DNA of 64,000 nt. It comes from Rhodospirillaceae bacterium. Its GTDB lineage: Bacteria > Pseudomonadota > Alphaproteobacteria > Rhodospirillales > Casp-alpha2. Where the stretch lies: assembly GCA_016845145.1 (NCBI GenBank), contig JAERTE010000148.1, positions 1-64,000 of the forward strand, read 5' to 3'. Below are positions 54,162-63,815 of this stretch, in pieces. The notes under the pieces were generated by a model. The model worked only from the letters and a program-made list of their open reading frames with translations. It was not told where the DNA came from and made no database searches. Numbering within the stretch: position 1 is the stretch's first letter; every line of letters begins with the position of its first letter. The translations under genes and the position numbers were made by a program.

Positions 54162-55295
54162 TCAGCCCAGTTCGGCGGTTTCCTCGATAAGGTGGTCAAC
54201 GACGGCATTGAGCGCGGCATCGTGGCCGGCACCGGATTGCTCTGCCGCTGCATATGCTTGGCGTTGACGATGCGCACTGGTGCCTCGTCGGCAGATCGTA
54301 CGGATGTGCGCGATCTCTTTTTCACAACCCAACGCCTGGGCATCTTCCGCGACTAGGTTCAACAGCTCTTCGACCAACTCATCGACGGGGACGATGCGTC
54401 CTTGCCCGAAATCGACCAGTCCTTCGTCGATCCCGTAACGTTGCGCGCGCCAACGGTTTTCATTGACCAGCATGGTCGCGTACTGGCGCCAACGCTGATT
54501 GTTCAGCCGAAGCCGGTACAACATATGCAGCACGGAAGCATAAAGCGCCGCGATGGCCGCCGCATCGTCGATATTCGTGCACACATCGCAAATACGCATT
54601 TCCAATGTCGGGAAGCGGCTCGACGGGCGGATGTCCCACCAAATCTTCGATGCATCTTCGATCAGGCCGGCATCGACCAGAACATCCACATGGCGCATGT
54701 ATTCGGCGTGCGATTCGAACAGGTTCGGCAGTCCCGTACGTGGCATCTCGTCCCACACACTGAGCCGGTAACTGTTAAGGCCGGTGTCAAAGCCCTGCCA
54801 ATAGGGCGATGACGTGCTGAGCGCCAGGAAATGCGGCAAAAAGTACGCAGCCTGGTTCATCAGATCGATGCGTAAATCGTCTTCACCCGCCGAGACATGC
54901 ACATGCATGCCGCATATGAGTAACCGACGCACCACAGCCTGCAAGTCTTCGGCAATAACGTTGTAGCGCTCGGCGTCAGTATGATCCTGTTCCGACCATT
55001 GTGAAAACGGATGCGTCGATGCGGCGATGGGGGCGAGGCCGTGCTTGTCGGCTATGTCGATGACAGATCGCCTGAGATCTGCCAGATGCTCGCGTGCTTC
55101 GGCGACGTTTTTGCTTGGTGGTGTATTGACTTCAAGCTGGGATCGCATGAATTCGTGCGCCACCTGATCACCGAGCGCCTTCGAGCATGCGTCGAACATT
55201 TCTTGCGGCGGCTCCGCCAGCGCTCGCGTTTCTCGGTCGACGATCAGGTATTCTTCCTCAATGCCGATGTGAAAATGCGGTGCTTCGAAGACCAT
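54162..55295 (-). CDS. YbdK-type carboxylate-amine ligase (GCS2 family)
   Basis: A 377-residue ATP-dependent ligase related to glutamate-cysteine ligase. The start FHIGIEEEYLIVDRETRAL, APIAASTHPFSQW, CGMHVHVSAGEDDLR and DVLVDAGLIEDASKIWWDIRPSSRFPTLEMRICD are typical. The family's weak glutamate-cysteine ligation and unknown true substrates mean specificity stays open. It lies directly downstream of the N-formylglutamate amidohydrolase-like gene on the same strand (11-base gap), so the two probably act together. Confidence 0.88.
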   Translation of the reverse strand: MVFEAPHFHIGIEEEYLIVDRETRALAEPPQEMFDACSKALGDQVAHEFMRSQLEVNTPPSKNVAEAREHLADLRRSVIDIADKHGLAPIAASTHPFSQWSEQDHTDAERYNVIAEDLQAVVRRLLICGMHVHVSAGEDDLRIDLMNQAAYFLPHFLALSTSSPYWQGFDTGLNSYRLSVWDEMPRTGLPNLFESHAEYMRHVDVLVDAGLIEDASKIWWDIRPSSRFPTLEMRICDVCTNIDDAAAIAALYASVLHMLYRLRLNNQRWRQYATMLVNENRWRAQRYGIDEGLVDFGQGRIVPVDELVEELLNLVAEDAQALGCEKEIAHIRTICRRGTSAHRQRQAYAAAEQSGAGHDAALNAVVDHLIEETAELG

Positions 55296-55306
55296 TGTCC
55301 GTCTCC

Positions 55307-56113
55307 CTAAAACCTCTCGACCCGGTGCAGGCCGGGTTGTTCGAGTATTTTCGTCAAGGCGCGTTCCAGGTAGCCCGCCCAGCGCTCAATACCGGCGTCG
55401 TCGCGAACCTGGTTTTGGTTGATCTCGATGACGCAACTGGGTAGGCCCGCGGCGCCCGCGTGCATATCGATGGTGTAGGCGAGATCATGACCGGAATAGG
55501 GCTCGTTGTCGCCCACGTTCAGGCCTTCCGCTTCTAGTAATTCCATCAGCGGCACCGCAATGCGTGGGTCATGGTTCCACAAAACGCCTACATCCCACGG
55601 GCGCGGCTGTCCGCCGAACCCGGGTGAGAAGCTGTGCACCGAAAACAGTGCCGGTGCTTGTCCGTGTTCCCAAAGCCGTGCCAACGCCCGGTTGACGGCG
55701 TCGTGGTAGGGCTCGAACAGATCGCGGATACGTTGGCGTTTGGCGGCTTCGCTCAAATCCTTGTTGCCCGGGATAGCCGTATCATCGCTCCTGTCCATGA
55801 TCGATTGCGGATGGCCCGGTGGCCGGTTGAGATCGATCAGCAGGCGGGAATATCCGGCCAATACCAAAGGCGCATCCAGGTTTGCGGACAAGCGCCTGGA
55901 GATCGCTTCGGCACCAATATCGTAGGCGATGTGGCGATCAAAGGCATCATCGGCCATGCCGAGCCGGCCAAGGCTCGCCGGAATTTCCCGGCTCGCGTGA
56001 TCGCAAACCAACAGCAGCGGTGTCGGCGCATCACGATTTACCACCTCGAAGGGTGCCGGATCACCGTCGTCCAAGAGCGGCGGTATGGGTTCTTGTAGCG
56101 TGTCGATATTCAT
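55307..56113 (-). CDS. N-formylglutamate amidohydrolase family protein
   Basis: A 268-residue zinc hydrolase of the HutG-like FGase family. Visible motifs are LLVCDHASREIPASLGRLGM, DIGAEAISRRLSANLDAPLV, DLNRPPGHPQSI, LFSVHSFSPGF and YTIDMHAGAAGLPSCVIEINQNQV. No other histidine-degradation genes are present. Pairing with a YbdK-type ligase is a recurring theme and suggests a shared small-peptide or amide substrate rather than histidine catabolism. The start is the ATG at 56113. Confidence 0.85.
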   Translation of the reverse strand: MNIDTLQEPIPPLLDDGDPAPFEVVNRDAPTPLLLVCDHASREIPASLGRLGMADDAFDRHIAYDIGAEAISRRLSANLDAPLVLAGYSRLLIDLNRPPGHPQSIMDRSDDTAIPGNKDLSEAAKRQRIRDLFEPYHDAVNRALARLWEHGQAPALFSVHSFSPGFGGQPRPWDVGVLWNHDPRIAVPLMELLEAEGLNVGDNEPYSGHDLAYTIDMHAGAAGLPSCVIEINQNQVRDDAGIERWAGYLERALTKILEQPGLHRVERF

Positions 56114-56186
56114 GACAAGACTATAGCGGATCGTGTCTCAAAAGCGAGGCGCGAGAATTCCCCCGTCAGGTTTTGGAAGAAACACA

Positions 56187-56681
56187 ATGAGCGAGAACCG
56201 CTCCGCATTTTTGGAAGGCATGAGCCGCGCCGCAGCGAGCGTTTCCGTCGTCGCGACAGATGGGGCTGGCGGGCGTGGCGGGGTCACGGTCAGTTCCATG
56301 ACATCGGTCTCAGCTGATCCGCCGACTATGCTTGTGTGCATCAACCGTGAAGCACGGAGTGCCGGCCGCATTCAGGAAAATGGCAATTTCTGCATCAATC
56401 TTCTACGCGACGATCAAGACGATATTTCCAATGTGTTCGCGGCCATTGTCGACCCGCCGGGCGGAGATAAGTTTTCAGTGGGCGATTGGGAAAGGGGCGA
56501 AAGCGGCGCGCCGAGATTAACCAATGCCCTCGTCACTTTTGATTGCCGTCTCATCGACACCCACCAATCGGGGTCGCATTTCATGTTCGTGGGCGAAGTT
56601 GTGGAGACCACCGTTGATGAAGGAAAACCGTTAATCTATGGCAGCCGTTCCTACGGTATTCCCAAATATCATTCCGAATAA
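56187..56681 (+). CDS. Flavin reductase family protein (HpaC-like)
   Basis: A 164-residue FMN-binding split-barrel reductase. FLEGMSRAAASVSVVATDGA, GVTVSSMTSVSADPPTMLVCIN and the final YGSRSYGIPKY are family-typical. It usually supplies reduced flavin to a monooxygenase; none is adjacent. ATG 56187 follows tggaag and is preferred to 56133. It converges with the TMADH-like gene. Confidence 0.87.
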   Translation: MSENRSAFLEGMSRAAASVSVVATDGAGGRGGVTVSSMTSVSADPPTMLVCINREARSAGRIQENGNFCINLLRDDQDDISNVFAAIVDPPGGDKFSVGDWERGESGAPRLTNALVTFDCRLIDTHQSGSHFMFVGEVVETTVDEGKPLIYGSRSYGIPKYHSE

Positions 56682-56687
56682 AACGAC

Positions 56688-58673
56688 CTATAGCTTGCGG
56701 GCGAGTTTGCGGCCTTCGTAAATCGCCATCACCGCCAAGCGTGGCGCCACGGCATCTCCGATCACCTCTATATCCAAACCTCTGTCCGTCAATTCGTCGG
56801 CCAGCCAGGTCTGTGATTCGTTGGTGCATGCCAGCACCAAGCCATCCGCATCCAAATGACCCGTATCGCCATCGCGCAGGTCGACAATGTCGGCACCATT
56901 ACCATGCCAATGGGTGATCGCCGCGTCAGTAATGGTCTTGATCCCCAATTGTTTGAGCTTTTGACGGAGCGGCCAATCGGTTGCGGTACGGATCAATTCC
57001 CAAGCAGTCATGGCAAAGCGGGTAACGATTGTGACGCCGCAGCCTTGTTCCGCCAATTGCCACGCGGTGCCCGCACCGTGCCAATGGCCGATATCGTCGA
57101 GCACGACAATATGTCCGCTGGGCCGGGCGGCACGGCCCATGATGTCCTCCACGGACCAGACATTGCCCTTGGTGTAGCCGGGCAATTTGTCGACATGCGG
57201 CAAGGCGCGCTGAAAACCGCGTTCATCGGGCAGAGAGCCGGTGGCGGTGATGACATTACCAGCACCGAATGCAACCACGTCTTCAGCCTCGATCAGTCGA
57301 TTGAGTTGTACGTCAACGCCCAGTCGCTGTAACTGAGCCTCGTACCATTCGATCAAATCGAGAATTTGTGCGCGGCGAGGTTGCTCACCGGCGAGCCGGA
57401 AGCGCCCGCCCAACTGTGGTGCGGCCTCAGCCAAGGTCACACTGTGGCCCCGTTCTGCTGCCACACGGGCGGCTTCCAGGCCCGCCGGGCCGCCGCCCAC
57501 GATCAAGACCTTTTTCGGCGTTTCCGTGGGTTTGAACCTGTCGCCGCCCCATTCGAACTCACGGCCGGCGCTTGGGTTCACCAAGCAAGAAATCCAATAA
57601 TCCCGGTGCCGTCGGCCCCAACACATTTGGTTGCACGACAAGCAGGGGCGGATGTCTTGCGGTCGCCCGGCTTCGGCCTTGCGTGCCATATGCGGATCGG
57701 CGATTTGGCCCCGCACGATCGACACCATGTCGGCCTGTCCGGCCCCGATAACGGTATTGGCGGCTTCTGGGGTGCGGATGTGGCTCTCGCACTGCACGCG
57801 GGCCGTTTTCACCACCTGCTTCAGCGCTTCGGCGAAAGGCGCACCCAGTTTATCTTCGTAGAGCACGGTGGGCATCAGTGGGTAGAAATCGAAATAACTG
57901 CCGGTGCCGCACGTGACATAATCCATCATGCCGCGTTCGTCGTGATAGGCGATAATCTCCTGCATGGCCTCGATTGAAAGCGAGGCCTCGACACCGGGGT
58001 GCATGTTGATGGCAAGGCCGATAATGAAATCGTCACCAACCTTGGAGCGGATGCGTTCGATAATGGTGCGCGAGAAACGCGTGCGATTTTCCAGGGAGCC
58101 GCCCCACTTGTCGTCGCGTCGGTTCGACCATGGAGTCCAGAATTGATCGATCAATGCATGGTAGGCGGCGAACAGTTCAATGCCATCGAAGCCTGAGCCC
58201 CGAGCCCGCCCGGCTGCTTCGGCGAAGGCGTCGATGATCACCTCGATCTCTTGGTCGGTCATGGCGTGGCTTCCGTCGGAATCGTGATAGGACGGCAAAC
58301 CTGATGGTGACCAGTTCGGCATGTACGAGTTATCAAAATCTCCGTGTTGGCCAACATGATAGAGCTGATGGATCATCACCGTGTCTTGATCGTGACAGGC
58401 GTCTGTGATTTTCCGGAAGTGTGGGATGACAGCGTCATCACCGGGGCGGAAATTGCCGCGCGTAAGCACGGCGGTCGCATGCACCGGCATGGGCTCGACG
58501 ACGATCATCGCGGCGCCGCCGCGCGCGCGTTCTTCGTAGTATCCGAGATGCCGCTCTCCAGGCAGACCTTGTTCGGCCATGTTGGCCGTGTGTGCGCCGA
58601 AAACCAGGCGGTTTTTTAAGGTTTTGTGACGCAGATCCAGTGGCTGGAAAAGATGCGGAAATTGCTGTGGCAA
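56688..58673 (-). CDS. TMADH/2,4-dienoyl-CoA reductase-like Fe-S flavoprotein
   Basis: A 661-residue old-yellow-enzyme fusion. The N-terminal FMN barrel holds FQPLDLRHKTLKNRLVFGAH and GFDGIELFAAYHALIDQFWTP. The [4Fe-4S] site is CLSCNQMCWGRR...CLVNP. A dinucleotide-binding half follows (VLIVGGGPAGLEAARVA, HIVVLDDIGHWHGAGTAWQL). It resembles dimethylamine/trimethylamine dehydrogenases and histamine dehydrogenase, but the substrate is uncertain. The start is probably TTG 58673, which follows gaggagcg on the minus strand; the track's ATG at 58808 overlaps the divergent MFS gene. Confidence 0.88.
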   Translation of the reverse strand: MPQQFPHLFQPLDLRHKTLKNRLVFGAHTANMAEQGLPGERHLGYYEERARGGAAMIVVEPMPVHATAVLTRGNFRPGDDAVIPHFRKITDACHDQDTVMIHQLYHVGQHGDFDNSYMPNWSPSGLPSYHDSDGSHAMTDQEIEVIIDAFAEAAGRARGSGFDGIELFAAYHALIDQFWTPWSNRRDDKWGGSLENRTRFSRTIIERIRSKVGDDFIIGLAINMHPGVEASLSIEAMQEIIAYHDERGMMDYVTCGTGSYFDFYPLMPTVLYEDKLGAPFAEALKQVVKTARVQCESHIRTPEAANTVIGAGQADMVSIVRGQIADPHMARKAEAGRPQDIRPCLSCNQMCWGRRHRDYWISCLVNPSAGREFEWGGDRFKPTETPKKVLIVGGGPAGLEAARVAAERGHSVTLAEAAPQLGGRFRLAGEQPRRAQILDLIEWYEAQLQRLGVDVQLNRLIEAEDVVAFGAGNVITATGSLPDERGFQRALPHVDKLPGYTKGNVWSVEDIMGRAARPSGHIVVLDDIGHWHGAGTAWQLAEQGCGVTIVTRFAMTAWELIRTATDWPLRQKLKQLGIKTITDAAITHWHGNGADIVDLRDGDTGHLDADGLVLACTNESQTWLADELTDRGLDIEVIGDAVAPRLAVMAIYEGRKLARKL

Positions 58674-58785
58674 GGCGCGCTCCTCCGAGGCTAACGACCA
58701 TAGGGGTCCTTCACATTGCCGCCCAAATGCTTTTCGCGCAATGGGGCGGCTTGCTCCCAATTCCCGCATGCTCCATATATCAGTG

Positions 58786-60039
58786 ATGAACGACGCGGTA
58801 ACTTCCACGTGGCGCGCCTGGGCCGTTTGGGCCGTGGGGGCGCTGTTCTTTTTTTATGCGTTCCTGCATCGCGTGGCGCCGAGTGTCATGGTGCCCGACC
58901 TGATGCGGGATTTCCAAGTTGGCGCCTCGGCATTGGGCGGCTTGTCGGCTTTTTATTTTTACGCCTACGTGGCCGTGCAAATGCCGACGGGTTTGATGGC
59001 GGACCGTTTCGGCCCGCGCCGACTGCTGACTGCGGCTGCGCTGGTTTCCGCGATTGGTGGATTGTTATTCTCCAGTGCCGATAGTCTCAACATCGCGGGG
59101 CTTGGACGGTTGCTGGTCGGCTTGGGGGCGGGATTTGGGTTTGTCTGTACGCTCAGAATGATCACCGATTGGTTTCCGCCGCAGCGCCTGGCTTTGCTGA
59201 CCGGCGCGACCATGATGCTCGGTATGGCCGGGGGTGTTTTCGGCCAGGCGCCGTTGGCGCTGGTGGTCGAAAATGTGGGGTGGCGACCGGCGATGACCGG
59301 TGTGGCGCTTATCGGCTTCGTGATCGCGCTGGGTGCGTGGCTGATCACCAAGGATCAACGTGGCGCCAGTGGTGTCGTGCATCATGCACCTTCGATTTTG
59401 GGCGGGCTGCGGGTTGTGTTGTCCAATCCCCAAACCTGGGTGCTTGCCGGATATGGATTTACCATTGTTGTGATCATGTTTGCGTTTGGCTCGCTTTGGG
59501 GTGTGCCGTACCTGCAACAGGTGCATGGTATGTCGCGGCCAGACGCGGCGTTTTCGGCATCGCTGATTTTGCTTGGCTGGGGTTTGTTTTCGCCCGTTGT
59601 CGGGTGGTTGTCGGACCGCTGGCGGCGGCGCAAGCTGCCGATGATATTGGGGGCATTGCTGACATTAGTAACCATGGCTCTGGTTCTCTACGTTCCTGAA
59701 TTATCAGGATTGACGATCAAGGTGTTGTTGTTCCTTTGCGGCGTTTCCATGGCCGGCATGGTTGTGACGTTCGCTACCGTTCGCGAACACAACGAAAATG
59801 CTCATGCCGGAACGGCCATGGCGTTCGTCAATATGGCGGTGATTGGCTCCGGAGCGGTCATGCAACCTGTGACCGGTTGGCTTTTGGATCGCAACTGGGA
59901 CGGCATGGTTGTTGCCGGTGTGCGGATCTATTCACCCGAAGCTTATGAGGCGGCTTTCGTGGTTTTGCCGCTAAGCTGCGTCTGCGCGTTGGTGCTGGCT
60001 GTGTTGGTTCGCGAAACCTATGCGCGGCCTCAAAAGTAG
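58786..60039 (+). CDS. Major facilitator superfamily transporter
   Basis: A 417-residue protein with twelve predicted membrane helices. MFS signatures are seen in LMADRFGPRRLLTAAAL (loop 2-3) and GWLSDRWRRRKLPMILG (loop 8-9). GRLLVGLGAGFGFVCTLRMITDWF resembles the nitrate/oxalate or general anion porter type. ATG 58786 is preferred to 58741 because the upstream codons look non-coding. Divergent from the TMADH-like gene, with whose amine substrate it may be linked. Confidence 0.88.
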   Translation: MNDAVTSTWRAWAVWAVGALFFFYAFLHRVAPSVMVPDLMRDFQVGASALGGLSAFYFYAYVAVQMPTGLMADRFGPRRLLTAAALVSAIGGLLFSSADSLNIAGLGRLLVGLGAGFGFVCTLRMITDWFPPQRLALLTGATMMLGMAGGVFGQAPLALVVENVGWRPAMTGVALIGFVIALGAWLITKDQRGASGVVHHAPSILGGLRVVLSNPQTWVLAGYGFTIVVIMFAFGSLWGVPYLQQVHGMSRPDAAFSASLILLGWGLFSPVVGWLSDRWRRRKLPMILGALLTLVTMALVLYVPELSGLTIKVLLFLCGVSMAGMVVTFATVREHNENAHAGTAMAFVNMAVIGSGAVMQPVTGWLLDRNWDGMVVAGVRIYSPEAYEAAFVVLPLSCVCALVLAVLVRETYARPQK

Positions 60040-60042
60040 GCG

Positions 60043-61020
60043 CTATTCCAACACATCGGAGTTTGGCTCGTATCGTTTGTGCCATTGCCGCCAGAGCGGG
60101 CTATCACCGTCAAGATGCCGCCATTGGCGCACGGCGACGCGAATGGCGGTGCGGGCGGAGCGCGTGTTGTCTACCTCCTCTTTTTCAGGCGCGGTTTGAG
60201 TTTTCATGGCCTGCCAGACCATGTGTTTCGCAGCCTTGATCTCGTCTGGCGCGAAAGTGTCGATCAGGCTTTGGAAGTGGTTATGAGCGGCAGTGTCGAA
60301 ATGCTTCCGCTCGCCCAAGATATCGCGTGCCGGATTGGGAGGGAAGAAAGCCAGGCACGGAACCCATCCCGGAGGGACAGGCACATTGGCAGATTGTGTC
60401 CGGCCCCGGCCAAGCAATTCGGGTAGAATATGTGTGTGCGGCCCCAAAGGTGTCTCACCACCGGTTGCCGGGATTTCCTGTTTCACTTCGATGCGGCCGA
60501 GTTTCGATTGGAAAACCCGATCCGGATGAGCTGCTTTGATCGCTGTAACAACTTGGGGCGGGAGCTCCAAGAACGACGTGCCCAGATGTGCACGCAAGGT
60601 CTCGATCAACGTCGCGTTATCGGTGCGTAGGCAGGGCAGCAAATGCGGTACGCCAAGCCCGAGATCGAACAGCAACGCGCCATCATCATCACCGCAAAGA
60701 GCATTTTCGTCGGGACCTAGCTCGGTCAAACCGCGCGCAGCGCAAATGACGGCGGCGCTCTCCGGTAGGCAAACCATGACCCCGTGTGTCCAGGCCGTCG
60801 GAATTTTCGACAATCCCTCGTAAGGGACGATGCGGATCTCGTCGTGCACGCGGATTTCGATGGCACCACGCCGCGTCACGATGCGCAGTTCGCTGGCATC
60901 GGTTTCTTCACCGGCATTGCGATGGAACTCCGCCAATGCGCCGAACGTGCCGAGGCTCCAGCCTGTCGCCGGGTCAGCAATGGCCGCGCGCAGGACCTGT
61001 TCTACATCTCGCCATCTCAT
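60043..61020 (-). CDS. Conserved protein of unknown function
   Basis: A 325-residue soluble protein that I do not recognise. It begins MRWRDVEQVLRAAIADPATG and has a middle region with LLFDLGLGVPHLLPCLRTDN, a His-containing GPHTHILPELLGRGRTQSAN and a helical, charged end. No membrane segments or classic catalytic motif. The ATG at 61020 matches the natural-looking N-terminus; the track's 61062 adds 14 residues. Divergent from the VOC protein gene, with a 47-base gap. Confidence 0.75.
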   Translation of the reverse strand: MRWRDVEQVLRAAIADPATGWSLGTFGALAEFHRNAGEETDASELRIVTRRGAIEIRVHDEIRIVPYEGLSKIPTAWTHGVMVCLPESAAVICAARGLTELGPDENALCGDDDGALLFDLGLGVPHLLPCLRTDNATLIETLRAHLGTSFLELPPQVVTAIKAAHPDRVFQSKLGRIEVKQEIPATGGETPLGPHTHILPELLGRGRTQSANVPVPPGWVPCLAFFPPNPARDILGERKHFDTAAHNHFQSLIDTFAPDEIKAAKHMVWQAMKTQTAPEKEEVDNTRSARTAIRVAVRQWRHLDGDSPLWRQWHKRYEPNSDVLE

Positions 61021-61067
61021 GTTCACCATGATAACGTCCGCCGCAAATAATGGGAGAGCCACTTACA

Positions 61068-61487
61068 ATGAGATACCTGCATACCATGGTCCGGATTACG
61101 GACATTGACGCATCCGTTCATTTTTACTGCGATCTTCTCGGTCTTCACGAGACCCGCCGCATTGAGCGCCCGGAACACGGCTATTCGCTGGTGTTCGTCG
61201 CCGCCGATGCCAATCCCGATTCCGAAATCGAGTTGACCTACAACCACGACCCCGAAGAGTACGCCGGTGGCCGCAACTTCGGCCACTTGGCGTTCCGCGT
61301 CGATGATATCTACGCCGCCTGCCAAAAGCTGCAGGACGGCGGTGTCACCATCAACCGGCCGCCTCGTGACGGCCGCATGGCCTTCGTGCGTTCGCCCGAC
61401 GGGATTTCCATCGAGCTGCTGCAGGAAGGTGATCCGCTGGAAGCCGCCGAGCCTTGGGCATCCATGGAAAACACCGGTAGTTGGTAA
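61068..61487 (+). CDS. gloA: VOC-family protein, lactoylglutathione lyase-like
   Basis: A 139-residue glyoxalase-fold protein. RYLHTMVRITDIDASVHFYC, the metal residues in LTYNHDPEEYAGGRNFGHLAFRVDDI and SPDGISIELLQEG match glyoxalase I (His, Glu, His, Glu ligands). It converts the methylglyoxal-glutathione hemithioacetal to S-lactoylglutathione. ATG 61068 follows gggagagcc. Confidence 0.87.
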   Translation: MRYLHTMVRITDIDASVHFYCDLLGLHETRRIERPEHGYSLVFVAADANPDSEIELTYNHDPEEYAGGRNFGHLAFRVDDIYAACQKLQDGGVTINRPPRDGRMAFVRSPDGISIELLQEGDPLEAAEPWASMENTGSW

Positions 61488-61503
61488 CCGGGCGCCTGGT
61501 AGA

Positions 61504-62475
61504 CTATTCGCTACCGGGTGGCGGCACCTTGATCGGGCCGAGCGCTTCGACGATCTGGTCCTGGCTGGGCGCCGGTTTCGGCTCGTAACCGTCCAGCGCA
61601 TCGACGATGGCACCCAGGCGCTCGGGCGTGGTGCCGCAACACCCGCCGATGATCCGTGCACCGCAATCGCGGGCCAACCGCGCATATTCGGCCATCACCT
61701 CGTTGGTGCCGGAGTACACGACCTGGCCGTCGATCATCTGCGGAATGCCGCAGTTGCCCTTGGCGATGATCACGTCGTTGTCGTCGGCGGCCTCACACAG
61801 GCCGACCACCGTATCGATCAGCATCGACGGACCGGCGCCGCAGTTGGCGCCAAAGGCTGTCAGGCGTGGCTCAAACGTATGGGTGAACTCAACCGCTTTT
61901 TCCGGCGTGTCGCCCATCATGGTGCGGCTGGCGGTATCGAAGGTCATGGTCGAAACCACCGGCAGGCCGGTGCGGTGCGCGGCGCGGATGGCGGCGGAGA
62001 GCTCATCGAATGCGAAGATGGTCTCGATCCAGATCACATCGACGCCGCCTTCGGCCAGAGCGCTCATCTGCTCAAAAAAAGCAGCTTCGGCCGCGTCGCT
62101 GGTCAGTGTGCCGAAGGGCTCCATCATTTCGCCCGTGGGGCCGACCGAGCCGCCGACGACGACCGTCCGTTCGCTCGCATCGGCGGCGGCGCGCGCCAAC
62201 TGGGCGCCCGCGATGTTGATTTCGCGTGTCTTGTCTTCGATCTTGTCGAGCTTCAAGCGGCACGGATTGGAGCCGAACGTGTTGGTCAAGATGATGTCGG
62301 CGCCGGCTTCAATGAAGCTTTCGTGCAGCCACGTGACATGTTCGGTGCCGTCCAAATTCCACAAATCCGGCGGGCGTCCGGCGGGCAGGCCGCGCGTCAT
62401 CATGTTGGTACCGGTGCCGCCGTCGGCAATCAGGTAGTCGCGTTCAGCCAATAGATCGGCGAGGACAGTGCTCAT
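61504..62475 (-). CDS. Betaine/homocysteine S-methyltransferase family protein
   Basis: A 323-residue Pfam S-methyl_trans barrel that moves a methyl group to homocysteine (methionine) or a similar thiol. Zinc cysteines are seen in FGANCGAGPSM and in IIGGCCGTTPERLGA. IADGGTGTNMMTRGL and ILTNTFGSNPCRL are family-typical. Close relatives in alphaproteobacteria include BmtA-type betaine-homocysteine methyltransferases. The DUF1289 gene lies 9 bases upstream on the same strand. Confidence 0.88.
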   Translation of the reverse strand: MSTVLADLLAERDYLIADGGTGTNMMTRGLPAGRPPDLWNLDGTEHVTWLHESFIEAGADIILTNTFGSNPCRLKLDKIEDKTREINIAGAQLARAAADASERTVVVGGSVGPTGEMMEPFGTLTSDAAEAAFFEQMSALAEGGVDVIWIETIFAFDELSAAIRAAHRTGLPVVSTMTFDTASRTMMGDTPEKAVEFTHTFEPRLTAFGANCGAGPSMLIDTVVGLCEAADDNDVIIAKGNCGIPQMIDGQVVYSGTNEVMAEYARLARDCGARIIGGCCGTTPERLGAIVDALDGYEPKPAPSQDQIVEALGPIKVPPPGSE

Positions 62476-62484
62476 GGTTCGTTC

Positions 62485-62688
62485 CTATTCTTGTTTCTGC
62501 CGCTTGGCCGCCTCGCGACGGTTGCGTGCCTGGATGACGATGTCGCGGCGGCGGTCCAAACTGGCCGACGCCCATTCCGCCACTTCTTCCAATGACCGCC
62601 AGCAGCCGATGCACATGTTGGTTTCCTGGTCGAGCTCGCAAATGCCGACGCAGGGCGAAACCACGGACAAAGATGCAGGTTCACTCAT
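62485..62688 (-). CDS. DUF1289 family protein
   Basis: A 67-residue protein with the four-cysteine pattern SPCVGICELD...MCIGCWRSLEEVAEW, characteristic of DUF1289 and probably a metal or Fe-S site. The C-terminal tail is basic (RNRREAAKRQKQE). It is 9 bases upstream of the methyltransferase gene, so the two are likely co-transcribed. Function unknown. Confidence 0.88.
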   Translation of the reverse strand: MSEPASLSVVSPCVGICELDQETNMCIGCWRSLEEVAEWASASLDRRRDIVIQARNRREAAKRQKQE

Positions 62689-62797
62689 CCGCTGGACCTA
62701 AGCCCCGAGGCCCGGAAAATCAAGCTTCATCGGCGACGCTCCAACGTTAATCAATCATATCCGCAATCGGCTGCGAGCTCAAAGAGGGTGGTTTCTG

Positions 62798-63736
62798 TCA
62801 ACGTACGCCCAATAGTAACAAGACGCCTGCCAAAGACACCACCGACAACAGCGTCGACAGCAAGATCGATGTCGCCACGGTTGCCGTGCCGGTGTCGTAT
62901 CGCAGGCCGAACAGATAGACGTTGATACCCACTGGCGTCGCCGCCACGATGACAACGATGCTCAGCCACATGGGGGCGAGGTCGAACACGTGCGCGCCGA
63001 TGACGTAGGCCGCCAGCGGGTGCAGCACCAGTTTCAGGAACGTCGCCACACCGGCCTGCGGTAACGCGCCTTTAAGCTCGTAGCGCGCCAGTGACGCCCC
63101 CAATACAAACAGCGAGCACGGTATCGCTGCCGCACCCAACAAGCCCAAGAACCGATCCGCCGGGCCGGGCAGGGCAAAGCCCGCCGTCTTCCACGCGACA
63201 CCCGCCAACAGGCCCATGATGATTGGGTTGGTGACCAATCCGCGGATCACATCGTACAGTAACGCCGCAATCCGCCCACGCCGGCCTTTTGCCGCCTCGA
63301 CCATCACCGTGACGACGAAAAACAGCTGCCACGAGTGAAACGAGATAATCAAAAACACCGGCAACAACCCGGCCTCGCCATAGGCCAAATGCACCAACGG
63401 CAGGCCCAGCATCACCGTATTGCCGAAACCGCCGCTCATGCCCACCACCGAGGCGGTTGCCCAATCGCGTCCGAACCACCGCTTCGAAATCCAGATGCCG
63501 ATGCCCCATGCGAGATACCCGGCTCCGTAATAGGCGATCAGAAACTCCCACTCGATGGGGTCCGGCATATCGCGCGTCGCCATGGCCCTGAACAACATCG
63601 CTGGCACGGCAAAATTGAAGACGAAGGTGCCCAGCCCTTCCGTGCCGGCGGCGCTGATCCAGGCGAAGCGCGTTGCCGCAAACCCGATGCCGACGATGGC
63701 GAAAACCGGCAAGATGATGTCGATAAGAACGGACAT
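62798..63736 (-). CDS. AEC-family (auxin efflux carrier) transporter
   Basis: A 312-residue permease with about ten transmembrane segments in two inverted halves. DIILPVFAIVGIGFAATRF, FGNTVMLGLPLVHLAYGE and ASLARYELKG are typical of the AEC/MdcF-like carriers for organic anions. ATG 63736 (MSVLIDIILP) is preferred to 63757. The gene is divergent from the GST gene. Confidence 0.88.
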   Translation of the reverse strand: MSVLIDIILPVFAIVGIGFAATRFAWISAAGTEGLGTFVFNFAVPAMLFRAMATRDMPDPIEWEFLIAYYGAGYLAWGIGIWISKRWFGRDWATASVVGMSGGFGNTVMLGLPLVHLAYGEAGLLPVFLIISFHSWQLFFVVTVMVEAAKGRRGRIAALLYDVIRGLVTNPIIMGLLAGVAWKTAGFALPGPADRFLGLLGAAAIPCSLFVLGASLARYELKGALPQAGVATFLKLVLHPLAAYVIGAHVFDLAPMWLSIVVIVAATPVGINVYLFGLRYDTGTATVATSILLSTLLSVVSLAGVLLLLGVR

Positions 63737-63815
63737 GACGCCAGCATCGCCATTCATGGCAGAAAGGCAAGATGGGCTTATTGCCTCCGTGGAGTTCCGT
63801 TGCTAGCGTGACGTC

